Assembly: GCF_037120705.1 (NCBI RefSeq) | Contig: NZ_JAWLJU010000002.1 | Span: 682,001 to 746,000 of the forward strand | DNA length: 64,000 bases | Direction of reading: 5' to 3' | Origin: Pseudoalteromonas sp. UG3-2 | GTDB lineage: Bacteria; Pseudomonadota; Gammaproteobacteria; Enterobacterales; Alteromonadaceae | Part shown: piece by piece, positions 29,379 to 38,941 of the stretch | Layout of the letters: each line of letters starts with the position of its first letter | How positions within the stretch are numbered: position 1 is the first letter of the stretch | The notes under the pieces: generated by a model | What the model was told of the DNA's origin: nothing | The model's database searches: none | Seen by the model: the letters and a program-made list of their open reading frames with translations, nothing else | Position numbers and translations under genes: made by a program

Positions 29379-31097
29379 ATGAACTCAAACAACATCAACT
29401 TAGAAACCAATAATCGCAATAAAAGCTATTTCAAGGGCAGTCAGGCCAGTGTACTTTCGTCTCAGACCATAGGTGCGTATCTTGAAGATATTGTCGACAA
29501 TTATCCGGAGCGTGACGCCATTGTCGTCTGCCATCAAGAGGTGCGTTTAAGTTACCGCCAATACCTTGCCAAGATTAATCAGCTTGCTGCTAGCATGCTC
29601 GCCGTTGGGATCCGCCCAGGGGATCGCATTGGCATTTGGTCACCTAATAACATCGAATGGAGCCTGGTGCAGTTCGCTAGTGCTAAAATCGGCGCCATTA
29701 TGGTCTGCATTAACCCCGCCTATCGCCCGAGCGAATTGGAATTTGTGTTAAACAACGTTGACTGCAAAATGTTAGTGATGGCGAAATCGTTTAAACAGAG
29801 TCATTATGTAGACATGATACGAGAGCTGGCACCTGAGTCGTATCATTGTCTGTTTGGCGAGTTGCAGGCTAAACGTTTACCAGCGCTGAAGCAGTTAGTG
29901 TTAATCGACTCTGAGCCCGAACCCGGCTTTATGAATTTCACCACATTAATTAACCAAGCCACGGACGCTCACTACTTGGAAATGGATGCCATCGCCAGCA
30001 ATCTAACCGCCGATCAAGCCATCAATATCCAATTTACTTCAGGCACCACAGGCAACCCGAAGGGCGCCACCCTAACTCACCGTAACATTTTGAACAATGG
30101 CCTGTTAGTGGCCAATGCTATGCAACTCACAGAGCAAGATAGGTTGTGTATTCCGGTGCCGCTGTATCACTGTTTTGGTATGGTGTTGGGTAACTTAGTG
30201 TGTATTAGTAAAGGCGCGTGTGCCGTGTTCCCAGACAGTAGCTTTGAGCCACTGCAAACCCTTAAAGTGGTTGAGCAGGAACGTTGTACGGCTCTGCATG
30301 GTGTGCCGACGATGTTTATAGCCCAATTAGAACAGCCTGAGTTTAACAAGTTTGATCTATCTAGCTTACGGACTGGGGTGATGGCTGGTGCTACTTGCCC
30401 AGAAAAATTAATGCGCCAAGTTCAGACAGACATGCACATGACAGATGTGCTGATCGGCTACGGTCAAACCGAATGCAGCCCCATCAATAACATCACTGAA
30501 ATCGACTCTTCCATCGCTAAGCGAACTCAGACGGTGGGTCGGGCAATGCCACACACCGAGGTAAAAATCATTGATGAACTCGGTCATATTGCGCCCATCG
30601 GCACACCTGGTGAGGTTTGTGCGCGGGGCTACTGTGTCATGCAAGGGTATTGGCAGGACCAAGAAAAAACCGCTGCCACCATCGATAATGACGGCTGGCT
30701 GCATTCTGGCGATCTGGGTGTAATGGACCAAGAAGGCTATGTCAGTATTGTTGGTCGCATTAAAGACATGATCATTCGCGGCGGTGAAAACATTTACCCG
30801 AAAGAAATTGAAGAAGTCTTGTATCACCACCATGACATTTTAGATGCTGCGGTATTTGGCATCAAAGATGACAAGTATGGCGAAGAGGTATGCGCTTGGG
30901 TGCAATTAAAACCCGGCCACTACATCGATGAAAGTGACATCAGAGACTACCTAAAAGATAAACTGGCCTATTTTAAAGTGCCCAAACACATCAAGCTGGT
31001 TGATGCATATCCCATGACCGTCACTGGTAAGCTGCAAAAGTTTAAGATGCGTGAACAAATGGAAGATGAACTGGCTGCTATGAAAGAGTCACTTTAA
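29379..31097 (+). CDS. AMP-binding acyl-CoA synthetase
   Basis: Activates a carboxylic acid to its CoA thioester via an acyl-adenylate. It has 572 residues, with P-loop motif TSGTTGNPKG at 220-229, adenine motif GYGQTE, hinge region GRIKDMIIRGGENIYPKE, and the catalytic C-terminal lysine in MTVTGKLQKF. The sequence resembles medium/long-chain fatty acyl-CoA ligases of the AtuH/LcfB group. AAGGA precedes the ATG. No beta-oxidation genes are adjacent, so the exact chain length is open. Confidence 0.88.
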   Translation: MNSNNINLETNNRNKSYFKGSQASVLSSQTIGAYLEDIVDNYPERDAIVVCHQEVRLSYRQYLAKINQLAASMLAVGIRPGDRIGIWSPNNIEWSLVQFASAKIGAIMVCINPAYRPSELEFVLNNVDCKMLVMAKSFKQSHYVDMIRELAPESYHCLFGELQAKRLPALKQLVLIDSEPEPGFMNFTTLINQATDAHYLEMDAIASNLTADQAINIQFTSGTTGNPKGATLTHRNILNNGLLVANAMQLTEQDRLCIPVPLYHCFGMVLGNLVCISKGACAVFPDSSFEPLQTLKVVEQERCTALHGVPTMFIAQLEQPEFNKFDLSSLRTGVMAGATCPEKLMRQVQTDMHMTDVLIGYGQTECSPINNITEIDSSIAKRTQTVGRAMPHTEVKIIDELGHIAPIGTPGEVCARGYCVMQGYWQDQEKTAATIDNDGWLHSGDLGVMDQEGYVSIVGRIKDMIIRGGENIYPKEIEEVLYHHHDILDAAVFGIKDDKYGEEVCAWVQLKPGHYIDESDIRDYLKDKLAYFKVPKHIKLVDAYPMTVTGKLQKFKMREQMEDELAAMKESL

Positions 31098-31169
31098 CTG
31101 CTCGCTGAGCTGATAGCTGCTAGTTTGGCTATAGCACAGCGAATGGAGATTAAAATCAGCAAAAAGAGT

Positions 31170-31195
31170 GAGTGAACTATTCAGAACATTCACTC
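31170..31195 (-). terminator. Terminator overlapping the stop of the small membrane protein gene
   Basis: GAGTGAA (31170-31176), 12-base loop, TTCACTC (31189-31195), with an A run at 31161-31165 that reads as a U-tract on the minus strand. The stem includes the TGA stop at 31190-31192. Confidence 0.55.
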
Positions 31196-31345
31196 TTCGC
31201 GCTCAGAGGGCCGCTCCAGCAGTTCTAGTTTTGCCAGCTGCTTTTCAAGCTTATCTACTTTTGTCATGGCTATTAGGCCAAATGTGAAGCCAATTAGCCC
31301 CATGCTCATGCCCATAATAGCAAATATAAAAGCGATGTTTTCCAC
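31190..31345 (-). CDS. Small single-span membrane protein with C-terminal coiled coil
   Basis: Product of 51 residues, starting at a GTG (31343-31345) preceded at 7 bases by AAGGAG; the in-frame ATG further upstream has no ribosome binding site. One membrane helix (about 4-26, FAIMGMSMGLIGFTFGLIAM), then a charged heptad-like tail (KVDKLEKQLAKLELLE). I do not recognise a named family. Similar small Shewanella/Alteromonas proteins are annotated only as hypothetical. The strong SD and following hairpin argue that it is real. Confidence 0.65.
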   Translation of the reverse strand: MENIAFIFAIMGMSMGLIGFTFGLIAMTKVDKLEKQLAKLELLERPSEREE

Positions 31346-31521
31346 TGACAAACTCCTTTTGAGAACTAAAAAATTAAAACACAAGACTGTTTTTGTTACG
31401 TTACCACTAGTATCTAGCAGTACCGCGGCCGAATGAACCTCTATGGTAACAGTATCAAGCCATTAATCATTCATTACAATGTCCGGCTTTACTATTTAGA
31501 CGTATCTAAGCTTTCTTTATT

Positions 31522-32856
31522 CTAAGCAGGCTCACAAAGTGGCAAGTCAAATTGCACCATTAGCCCACCCTTTTCACGGTTACAGAGTTTTAATTGGCCT
31601 CCGTGGGCTACCGCCACCTCGTTGCAAATACTTAACCCAATGCCAGTGCCGCTGGGTTTAGTGGAGAAAAAAGGTAACACCGCATTGGCCAGCTTTTGTT
31701 CTTCCATGCCTTCTCCGCGGTCGACAATGGCGACAATTAAGCGCTGGTAATCAATCAGTAATTTAACCCCTATGTCTGCGGCGTTGGAGCCTGACTCATG
31801 GGCGTTTTTTAACACATTAATCAATACCTGCTCAATTTGCACCGGATCAAAATAAGCATGCTCACAGGGGATGTCGGCCAGCAGCTGAAATGGATAGAGC
31901 TGCTCTACGGAGCGTAAAATGGGGGCCAGGGCTTGTTTTGATATGCTTGGCGCTGGTAAGCGCGCAAATTCACTGTATTTGGCGACAAACTCCGATAGAT
32001 TTTCGGTGCGGCGATTAATGGTTTCGAGCATCTCGGGCAACAACTTAATCAACTCAGGGTTTTGCGAGGTACTGCTTTTTTCTACAATGGTGTTGGCTGA
32101 GTTGGTTAATGACGAAATGGGCGCAAGGGAGTTATTTAGTTCATGGCTAATTAAACGAATGGCGTTTTTCCACAAATTCAGCTCTTGACGACTCATTTCA
32201 TTGGATAGGTTCTGACACATCAGTAATACATGAGGCTGGTGATTGAGCACGATGTGCTGGCGTGAAAAATGAAAGCTTTGTTTTTCTTCATTGAGTTGAA
32301 AGGTGACAAATCCAGACTCTTGCTGCAATAACGTCGCCTGCAGCTTAGCATCAGCACACGCAATGGCCTGATGCAACACGAGACCATTAAGAGGTTGCTG
32401 GGTATTCAGCAGTGACGCGGCTTTGTTATTGGCGTAAACAATTTGCTCAAATTGATTTAGCAAAATAATCGACACCGGAGACACTTGTAAAATGGTGTCG
32501 AGTAATAGCTCACGCTGACTGCTGGCATGGCGCTGTTTCTTTAAGGTTGATGACAGCTTGTTGTATTCGGCGATCAGCTCACTCATTTCGATGCTTTCTA
32601 AATGGGTGATTTGCACCGAGAAATCTTCGTCTTTAAAGCTGCGAATACCGTCACGCAAACAATCAATCAGTTGCTGATGGCGGCGAAAAAAGTAAGCACT
32701 GCTAAATAGTCCCACCAACAGGCTCAACAATAAGCCTATTATAAGGGCTAAATGCAGTGGCCATGCCAAGGCGGTAAAAGCCAGTACGCAGAGGGTTAAC
32801 ACCAGCAGTGCCAAACAGAGACAAATAAAAACCGCCGCTTGCAGTGAGATCATCAT
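31522..32856 (-). CDS. Sensor histidine kinase of the ABC-transporter operon
   Basis: Membrane kinase of 444 residues. Two close membrane segments (about 7-29 and 33-56) are followed by a HAMP-like linker, a PAS domain (about 118-215), a dimerisation helix with His238 in LISHELNNSLAPISS, and an ATPase domain with N box VLINVLKNAHES and G boxes VDRGEGME and GTGIGLSI. This is the NtrB/NtrY-like class that pairs with NtrC-type regulators. It overlaps the upstream response-regulator gene by 4 bases (ATGA), so the two are coupled. With almost no periplasmic loop, it may sense within the membrane or through the transporter. Confidence 0.9.
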   Translation of the reverse strand: MMISLQAAVFICLCLALLVLTLCVLAFTALAWPLHLALIIGLLLSLLVGLFSSAYFFRRHQQLIDCLRDGIRSFKDEDFSVQITHLESIEMSELIAEYNKLSSTLKKQRHASSQRELLLDTILQVSPVSIILLNQFEQIVYANNKAASLLNTQQPLNGLVLHQAIACADAKLQATLLQQESGFVTFQLNEEKQSFHFSRQHIVLNHQPHVLLMCQNLSNEMSRQELNLWKNAIRLISHELNNSLAPISSLTNSANTIVEKSSTSQNPELIKLLPEMLETINRRTENLSEFVAKYSEFARLPAPSISKQALAPILRSVEQLYPFQLLADIPCEHAYFDPVQIEQVLINVLKNAHESGSNAADIGVKLLIDYQRLIVAIVDRGEGMEEQKLANAVLPFFSTKPSGTGIGLSICNEVAVAHGGQLKLCNREKGGLMVQFDLPLCEPA

Positions 32857-34172
32857 TTTAAACCAAACTTTTCCATGCGCCGATATAAAGCTTGGCGACT
32901 AAGCCCAAGCTGCCTTGCCGCTTTACTGACAACGCCATCGGCATTGGCCAATGCCGCCTCGATATCCGCTTGCGTGTATTCTAGCTGTTGGCTATGTTGC
33001 TGTTCAGGCAATGCCAAGTGCTCGCAATCGATTTCACTTTGGTTGCAAAGAAGCGCAGCGCGACCAATGATGTTTTGTAATTCACGAACGTTCCCGGGCC
33101 AGCTATAACGTTTTAATTGCTTCATGGCGGCGTCGCTGATCGATTTTCCTTTTGCCAAAAAGTGTTCTACCAATACAGGGATGTCTTCTTTGCGCTCACT
33201 TAACGGCGGGAGCTTTAATTCAACCATGTTAAGGCGGTAATATAAATCTTCACGAAATGCACCGCTGTTTATCGCCTGAACTAAGTCAGTGTTGGTGGCG
33301 CTAATGACTCGCACATTGACTTTGGTGGTGCGGGTACTGCCAACTCGCTCAAACTCACCACTTTGTAATACTCGCAACAACTTTTGTTGCCCTGCCAATG
33401 ACAAATTACCAATTTCATCTAAAAATAACGTACCGCCGTCAGCCGCCTCAAAACGTCCGGCTCGAGCTTTTTGTGCGCCGGTATAGGCACCAGACTCAAC
33501 ACCAAACAGCTCCGCTTCAATTAACTCAGCCGGAATGGCACCGGCATTGACTTTGATAAAGGGCTTATCTCGATAGCTGCTATTAGCCTGTACGATTTCA
33601 GCGATTTTTTCTTTACCTGCGCCGTTGGGACCGGTGATCAGAATGGGCGCATCGGAGTCAGCGACTTGAGTGGCCATCTCCAATAAACTTAACATCGCCG
33701 AGTCGGCAACCACCACTGAGCACAAATCAAAGTGCTGTTGTAAGTGTTGTAATCGTGATTGGCGCTGTGCTGACACTTGGTTGACTTGCTCTTGTAGCTC
33801 ACGCATTTCTACTAGGTTTTTTACTGAAGTGACCAGCTTATGATCTTTCCAGGGCTTAGCTAAATAGTCAGCCGCGCCCTCTTTTATCAACTCCACAGCC
33901 ATTTCAAGATTGGCCCACGCCGTTAATAAGATTATTGGTAAGTCAGGTTCGATATCCCGAATTGCTCGAAATAACGCTTTGCCCTCTTCGCCACTGGTGG
34001 TGTCGCGGGTAAAGTTCATGTCTTGGATCACCAGATCAAACTGCTTAGAGCGCAGTTTATCCAACCCTAGCTGCGGCGCTGTTACCCCTTCACAGGGAAT
34101 ATCGTTCAATAACAGTAAGACCTTAATGGCTTGGATCACATCGGGGTTATCATCTATAACCAATACACTCAT
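32853..34172 (-). CDS. NtrC-family sigma-54-dependent response regulator
   Basis: Enhancer-binding protein of 439 residues: receiver domain with Asp51 as phospho-acceptor in VIQDMNF and Lys107 in AKPW; AAA+ domain with Walker A GPNGAGKE at 181-188 and the sigma-54 contact loop GAYTGA at 228-233 (GAFTGA variant that keeps the key threonine-glycine-alanine); and a C-terminal Fis-type HTH ending near 437. It lies 58 bases after the second permease and overlaps the kinase gene. The operon promoter has a sigma-54 element and upstream repeats, so this protein probably activates its own operon. Confidence 0.92.
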   Translation of the reverse strand: MSVLVIDDNPDVIQAIKVLLLLNDIPCEGVTAPQLGLDKLRSKQFDLVIQDMNFTRDTTSGEEGKALFRAIRDIEPDLPIILLTAWANLEMAVELIKEGAADYLAKPWKDHKLVTSVKNLVEMRELQEQVNQVSAQRQSRLQHLQQHFDLCSVVVADSAMLSLLEMATQVADSDAPILITGPNGAGKEKIAEIVQANSSYRDKPFIKVNAGAIPAELIEAELFGVESGAYTGAQKARAGRFEAADGGTLFLDEIGNLSLAGQQKLLRVLQSGEFERVGSTRTTKVNVRVISATNTDLVQAINSGAFREDLYYRLNMVELKLPPLSERKEDIPVLVEHFLAKGKSISDAAMKQLKRYSWPGNVRELQNIIGRAALLCNQSEIDCEHLALPEQQHSQQLEYTQADIEAALANADGVVSKAARQLGLSRQALYRRMEKFGLK

Positions 34173-34230
34173 GAAGTAACGATTCCTTGAACGTTCGCCA
34201 GCCCACTTAGGCTGGCATTATTATTATTTT

Positions 34231-35451
34231 TTAGCTCGCTTTGGTTACTTGCGCCGGCGATACTTTGGCTGCCTCTCGAGCAGGTAAGTACACAGCTAGC
34301 GTACTAATTAACCAAGTAAAGAGTGCCACTGCCACTAATAATGGCAATTCAACCACACTTTGTACACGAACAGTATTCATTAAGAAATAATACAGTAAAA
34401 TTGCCAACGCGAACCCTAACACTAAGCCAATAAAGACTAAAATGGTATTCTCTTTTATTAATGTCGTCATCACCATCGACCGTGATGCCCCTAATGCCCG
34501 TAAGACTCCATGATCTTTTTTACGTAAATTAACCGAAAAGTTCACTAAAGCAATTATCCCCATCGCGGTCACGATACAAGCGATCAAACTGATACCGCTC
34601 ATGGTGAAGGCAAATGTGCTGCGACCATCCCAAAGGCGCTTTTTAGCCCGAGCGGCGTATTCTACCCGCTGCACCATTCTGCCAGGAGTGTGATACAACG
34701 CGGTCTCGACTTGTTGTAATACGCTTTCAGGAACGCCTTCAGCGACCCGTACAAGGTAATTAAGCTTTTGTCGGTTACCCCAGAGTACTTCAGGTACTAT
34801 GCCAGAGTGATATTGTTGCTGTGAGTAAGTGGCACTCTCGCCAAGCATTTTACCTTGATACACACCAATCACCCGGTGTGCAATGCGTTGTCGCGAAACA
34901 TAAACGGTTTGCCCTAAAGCTGAGTCATCGCCGAACAAGGCTTCGCTGAGTTCTTCACTGATCATAATCACCCCAGCGTTGTTACTCTGATGGTTGCCTT
35001 TAATGTATTCACTAGGATAAAAACGTCGCCCTGCAATGACCTTTAATCCCAAGACATCAATGCCCTTTTCATCTAGGCCAAAATACCCAAACACACGGTA
35101 ATCGGTTTCTGGCTGAGTATCTTTAAACATGGTCCAACCAGGGCCTTGGCTGTCTAATACCAGTTCATGGCTGGCGTAACTTGCCGCCGTTACCCCAGGC
35201 ACCGCTTCCATGGCCCGAATGTCTTGCTCGATTAAAGAAGCTATTTCGATGTTATTATCAAACACCCGTGTAGTGACATTTAATATTTGCTGTTCTTCCA
35301 GTTTGGAAGGAATTAACCAGTTTTGTAATGTCGCATAACTGATAAAGGCGGTATTACTGACAATCATCACCGTGATAGCCACTTGCAGAATAATCAGTAG
35401 CGAAATGCCTTTTTGTTGCAATAGTAGTTTTAAAATGTGTTTAATCGCCAT
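34231..35451 (-). CDS. FtsX/MacB-type ABC permease 2
   Basis: Membrane subunit of 406 residues with the MacB/FtsX topology: one N-terminal membrane helix (about 18-40), a periplasmic MacB core domain (about 45-270), and three C-terminal helices (about 280-395). LRALGASRSMVMTTLIKE is the conserved cytoplasmic loop that contacts the ATPase. It follows the other permease after two bases. Two non-identical permeases imply a heterodimer. Confidence 0.88.
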   Translation of the reverse strand: MAIKHILKLLLQQKGISLLIILQVAITVMIVSNTAFISYATLQNWLIPSKLEEQQILNVTTRVFDNNIEIASLIEQDIRAMEAVPGVTAASYASHELVLDSQGPGWTMFKDTQPETDYRVFGYFGLDEKGIDVLGLKVIAGRRFYPSEYIKGNHQSNNAGVIMISEELSEALFGDDSALGQTVYVSRQRIAHRVIGVYQGKMLGESATYSQQQYHSGIVPEVLWGNRQKLNYLVRVAEGVPESVLQQVETALYHTPGRMVQRVEYAARAKKRLWDGRSTFAFTMSGISLIACIVTAMGIIALVNFSVNLRKKDHGVLRALGASRSMVMTTLIKENTILVFIGLVLGFALAILLYYFLMNTVRVQSVVELPLLVAVALFTWLISTLAVYLPAREAAKVSPAQVTKAS

Positions 35452-35453
35452 GA

Positions 35454-36815
35454 TTACCCCCTAAGTTGTGAAGCTGGAGAGATGCGGCTACTGCGATATA
35501 CCGGATAAAAAGCCGATAACGCCACTGCGGCAAAAATACCAAGTGTAGTTATCAGCGCCAGCTGACCATCAAACTGATAGATTTGCCTAACTTGCTCAGC
35601 CAAGGCCATATAATCTGACTGGTACATGCGCAAATGGAACATAAGCTCTAGCCCGGCGAATGCAAAGACAAAACCCACCACTACCGCGACGCTGGTTAAT
35701 ATGGAAATTTCTAAAAAATGGATTTTCATGATCATCGCGCGATTGGCTCCAAGGGCGCGATACAGCGCGGTGAGCTTGCGATTGGCTTGAAATTTAGCCA
35801 GTAGGATCCCGATGGTATTCACCAAGCAAATGGCAAACAGCAAATACGAGAAAGTAAGGTAAATTGCTTCCCACGCCATATAGCGCTGGATCATAATATA
35901 CAGCTCAGACATGCTTAACATGGTGATCAGGTTGCTGTGCTCAAAACGGCCCAGTTCCTGCTCTTTGGCGATATAATTACGCAGCCAGTCGATGGTGCTG
36001 GCTTTTTGCGCAGCGATTTGATCAGGTTGATATTGTAACCATGCCACTAAATAACCACATTCAGCATTGTTTAGTGCTGCAGCGTCACCCCGTCTTGGGT
36101 TAACATCGGAATACAATTGTGCGGTTTTACAGGTGACTAACTGCGTTCTGTCGTAGTTCTGTTGTAACGCAAAGGACAAAGGCACAAAGGCATCGTGATT
36201 GTAATTGTTGCTAAAGGTAAGATCTTGAAAGCGGCGTTTATAGCGAGTCAAATCGACCACCCCAACCACTTGCAGTTGCTCGCCTTTCACCTGCACAAAC
36301 TGACCCACCGAGTTTTCGCCTGCAAATAATTGATCGTTTGCATTTTTACTCAGCACCACCACAGCACTGGCGCTTTGCTCGAGCTCCGGCGTCCAAGATT
36401 GGCCATAAATAAAAGGCGCATCCAAAATCGCAAACAGCTGATGGTCGGTTGCCGCCGCTTCGACACTGATCGGCCTGACCGAATTATCTTCCAGTCCAAC
36501 AATAAACTCGGTAGTATAATTCAGCGACAGCTGCTCATAGGGTAACTCCGCTTGCTTTAACGCCATAGCGTCTTTATAGGTCAGCCTTGGGTACTGGTTA
36601 AAATCGGCAACGTCTTGGTCTTGGTTATAAAAATTTAACCCCACGGTGTATAGACGCTCGCCTTTATAACCAATGACTTCGCTGCTACTTTGTTTCACAA
36701 TCGCCGACATGGTCAACATCAAGGTGATCCCCACAGCCAGATTAATGATCATTAATACGCTTAGTTTTGGTTTTTGCTTAAACCCTTGCCAAGCCAATAA
36801 AAACAGTTCCTTCAT
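35454..36815 (-). CDS. FtsX/MacB-type ABC permease 1
   Basis: Membrane subunit of 453 residues with the same plan: N-terminal helix (about 18-40), large periplasmic domain, three C-terminal helices, and the loop YRALGANRAMIMKIHFLE. It includes two cysteine-containing segments around residues 220-245 (CKTAQLYSD and NNAECGYL) that could form a disulfide. It starts 9 bases after the ATPase gene. The partner of the 34231-35451 permease. Confidence 0.88.
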   Translation of the reverse strand: MKELFLLAWQGFKQKPKLSVLMIINLAVGITLMLTMSAIVKQSSSEVIGYKGERLYTVGLNFYNQDQDVADFNQYPRLTYKDAMALKQAELPYEQLSLNYTTEFIVGLEDNSVRPISVEAAATDHQLFAILDAPFIYGQSWTPELEQSASAVVVLSKNANDQLFAGENSVGQFVQVKGEQLQVVGVVDLTRYKRRFQDLTFSNNYNHDAFVPLSFALQQNYDRTQLVTCKTAQLYSDVNPRRGDAAALNNAECGYLVAWLQYQPDQIAAQKASTIDWLRNYIAKEQELGRFEHSNLITMLSMSELYIMIQRYMAWEAIYLTFSYLLFAICLVNTIGILLAKFQANRKLTALYRALGANRAMIMKIHFLEISILTSVAVVVGFVFAFAGLELMFHLRMYQSDYMALAEQVRQIYQFDGQLALITTLGIFAAVALSAFYPVYRSSRISPASQLRG

Positions 36816-36824
36816 GGCCTTCTC

Positions 36825-37520
36825 CTACACTGCCAGCTCGGTTAGCTGAGATTTGGTGATATCGCTCAGCTCGCCGTCGAGAATTTGTATATTGCGACCA
36901 GCGCGACTAGCTAACTCATTATCATGGGTCACCATAATCAAAGTCGTGCCTGAGCGGTTAACCTCTTGCAGTAAGTCCATGACCTGCCTTGCCATCAAAC
37001 TATCGAGATTACCTGTGGGCTCATCCGCTAATAAAAACCGTGGTTTGCCTGCCAATGCTCTGGCAATGGCAACTCGCTGCTGCTGACCGCCACTGAGCTG
37101 AGCCGGAAAGTGTGCCATGCGACTGGCAAGGCCCACTAGCTCTAGTGCTTCAGTGATCCGCTTTTTGCGCTCAGCCGCTTTAATACCACGGAATATCAGT
37201 GGTACTTCCACGTTGTCATACAAAGACAGATCGGCGATAAGATTAAAGCCCTGAAAAATGAAGCCAATTTTTTCATTTCGTAATTGTGATAAATGTTTGT
37301 CATTGAGCTTTGCCACGTCTTGGCCATCTAACAGATATTCGCCTTGTTCAAAACGCTCCAGTAGCCCTGCAATATTCAAAAATGTGGTTTTACCTGAACC
37401 CGATGGCCCGGTAATGGCAATAAACTCACCTTCGTCAATACTCAGGTTGACCTCGTTTAGTGCGTGGGTTTCCAGTAACTCGGTACGATAGATTTTGCTA
37501 AGATTATTCATTTTTAACAT
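36825..37520 (-). CDS. ABC ATPase, MacB/LolD type
   Basis: ATP-binding subunit of 231 residues. The start MLKMNNLSKIYR at 37520 is taken because AAGGA lies 7 bases before it; an upstream in-frame ATG overlaps the adaptor gene and has no ribosome binding site. Walker A GPSGSGKTTFLN, Q-loop FIFQGFNLI, signature LSGGQQQRVAIARAL and Walker B FLLADEPTGNLDS are all intact. Subunits of this type power periplasmic mechanotransmission (MacB, LolD, FtsE) rather than classic transport. Confidence 0.93.
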   Translation of the reverse strand: MLKMNNLSKIYRTELLETHALNEVNLSIDEGEFIAITGPSGSGKTTFLNIAGLLERFEQGEYLLDGQDVAKLNDKHLSQLRNEKIGFIFQGFNLIADLSLYDNVEVPLIFRGIKAAERKKRITEALELVGLASRMAHFPAQLSGGQQQRVAIARALAGKPRFLLADEPTGNLDSLMARQVMDLLQEVNRSGTTLIMVTHDNELASRAGRNIQILDGELSDITKSQLTELAV

Positions 37521-37542
37521 CTGTGATTCCTTGATTCTTATA

Positions 37543-38811
37543 TTATTTCGATAACAATACGGTGGATTTGTTGTTAAATGGCGCAAGACTTGAGATCACG
37601 ATTTCCTGCCCGGCTTCTAGACCCGACAGCACCTCAACCTCTGAAATACTTTTTACGCCCAGTTTGATGTCTGTTTGTTTCGCTTGATCACCGGTAATGG
37701 TGTAGGTGTAGCGACCTGCACCGGTTTCCACGAATGCCCCGCGGCGCACTTTTAAAACCGCCGCTTTGTGTGACAACACTATCCGAGTGGAGACCTTTTG
37801 GTTTTGTCGCAATCCTTGTGGTTGCTCTGTAAAGCGCACTCTGGCACTGACTCTGCCGGCTTCCACTTCTGGTGAAATGGCGACTAATTTTGCCGGATAT
37901 TGATATTGATTAATAAACACTTCAGCAGCCATGCCCACGGCTAAGTTTTCTGCATACAGCTCCGGGATCTGGGCTTCGACCTCCAGCTCCGTGAGATCCA
38001 CCAGGGATAATAACGCCGCATCGCGCTGGACAAATTGCTTTTGCTGCACATGGACGGTGCCGACAATGCCCGACAATGGAGAGGTGATGGTTAAGGCATC
38101 CACCTGACGCTGAACGTCTTGTAAAATGTGTTGTTGTCTTGCTAGGCTCAGCTCACTGCTTTTTAGTTCAAAGGATAAACGCTCTTGTTCCAGTTTTAAC
38201 GATTCAATCGCATGCTGCTCTTTGAGCTCAGCCCGCTTTAAGTCCACCATAGACTGTTCAAGCTCCAGCTTTGAAATGATCTGTTTGCTAATGCTTTGTT
38301 TTGCTCGCGCCATTTCCCGCTGTGCGGCTTCTAGTTCCACTTTCGCCATTTCCATGCGTTGTTTGGTATCTAGCAACTGCTGCTTGATGGCAATGCGTTG
38401 ACGCTCGACCTCAGTGTGTAAACGCTCAAAGGTTGCCTGCTCTTGCAGTAATTGGTTAGTCAGCTCTGGGCTGTCAATCGTTAACAGTGGCTGTCCAGCT
38501 TGTATTTCATCGCCTGGTTGCACTTGTAAGGTCACCGTGCCGGCGGCAATGGCGTAGAGATCGGGGTTATTGGCCGCTAATGTGCGACCCTCAACACGAA
38601 TGTCTTCGCTGATATCACCTTTCACCACAGTGGCAGTGCGAACTTGACTACGAGACACAGCTTGTTCAGCACTCAAAATACGGTCAATACTAGGCCAAGC
38701 GCTACCCACTCCTGTAGCCGTTATGGCGATCACTGCTACTAGCAACAGTGGCTTTTTAAAGCTGCGTTTTCGTGCTAGTTGTTTGTCTTGTGCACTGGTG
38801 TCTTTGATCAT
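37543..38811 (-). CDS. HlyD/MacA-type periplasmic adaptor
   Basis: Membrane fusion protein of 422 residues: N-terminal membrane anchor (about 20-38), a biotinyl-lipoyl-like half at 60-110, a long coiled-coil hairpin (about 125-235, rich in Glu/Gln/Lys/Arg), the second lipoyl half with SPLSGIVGTVHV, and a beta-barrel. The ATG at 38811 has GGGAGGG just upstream; the frame stays open another 72 codons without a good start. It is first in a six-gene operon with ATPase, two permeases, regulator and kinase. Export of a peptide, antibiotic or envelope lipid would fit the family; the substrate is not readable. Confidence 0.9.
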   Translation of the reverse strand: MIKDTSAQDKQLARKRSFKKPLLLVAVIAITATGVGSAWPSIDRILSAEQAVSRSQVRTATVVKGDISEDIRVEGRTLAANNPDLYAIAAGTVTLQVQPGDEIQAGQPLLTIDSPELTNQLLQEQATFERLHTEVERQRIAIKQQLLDTKQRMEMAKVELEAAQREMARAKQSISKQIISKLELEQSMVDLKRAELKEQHAIESLKLEQERLSFELKSSELSLARQQHILQDVQRQVDALTITSPLSGIVGTVHVQQKQFVQRDAALLSLVDLTELEVEAQIPELYAENLAVGMAAEVFINQYQYPAKLVAISPEVEAGRVSARVRFTEQPQGLRQNQKVSTRIVLSHKAAVLKVRRGAFVETGAGRYTYTITGDQAKQTDIKLGVKSISEVEVLSGLEAGQEIVISSLAPFNNKSTVLLSK

Positions 38812-38822
38812 CTTCCCTCCCG

Positions 38823-38842
38823 GCGGACAACACACTGTCCGC
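38823..38842 (-). promoter_or_regulatory. GCGGACA-n6-TGTCCGC inverted repeat before the adaptor ribosome binding site
   Basis: Perfect 7-bp arms (38823-38829, 38836-38842). In RNA they form a hairpin ending three bases before the Shine-Dalgarno GGGAGGG. The same GGACA word occurs upstream of the promoter, so this may also be a regulator binding site. Confidence 0.55.
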
Positions 38843-38862
38843 ATTAATTCATAGGTACTAAT

Positions 38863-38878
38863 ATCAAAGACTGTGCCA
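38863..38878 (-). promoter_or_regulatory. Sigma-54 promoter of the ABC/two-component operon
   Basis: Minus strand TGGCAC-AGTCT-TTGAT matches the -24/-12 consensus (TGGCAC-n5-TTGCW) in element and spacing, with one change at the -12 (GA for GC). It lies 52 bases before the adaptor ATG, and an NtrC-type activator is encoded in the same operon. Confidence 0.7.
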
Positions 38879-38941
38879 AACTTTACATGATTGTTTTTCT
38901 TGGATTTTTTGTTAGATTTAACTTTAGTGAGGATTACTTGG

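Noticed and set aside
37521..37586. Upstream in-frame start of the ABC ATPase
   Set aside because: It lies in the adaptor gene and lacks a ribosome binding site, while AAGGA supports the start at 37520.
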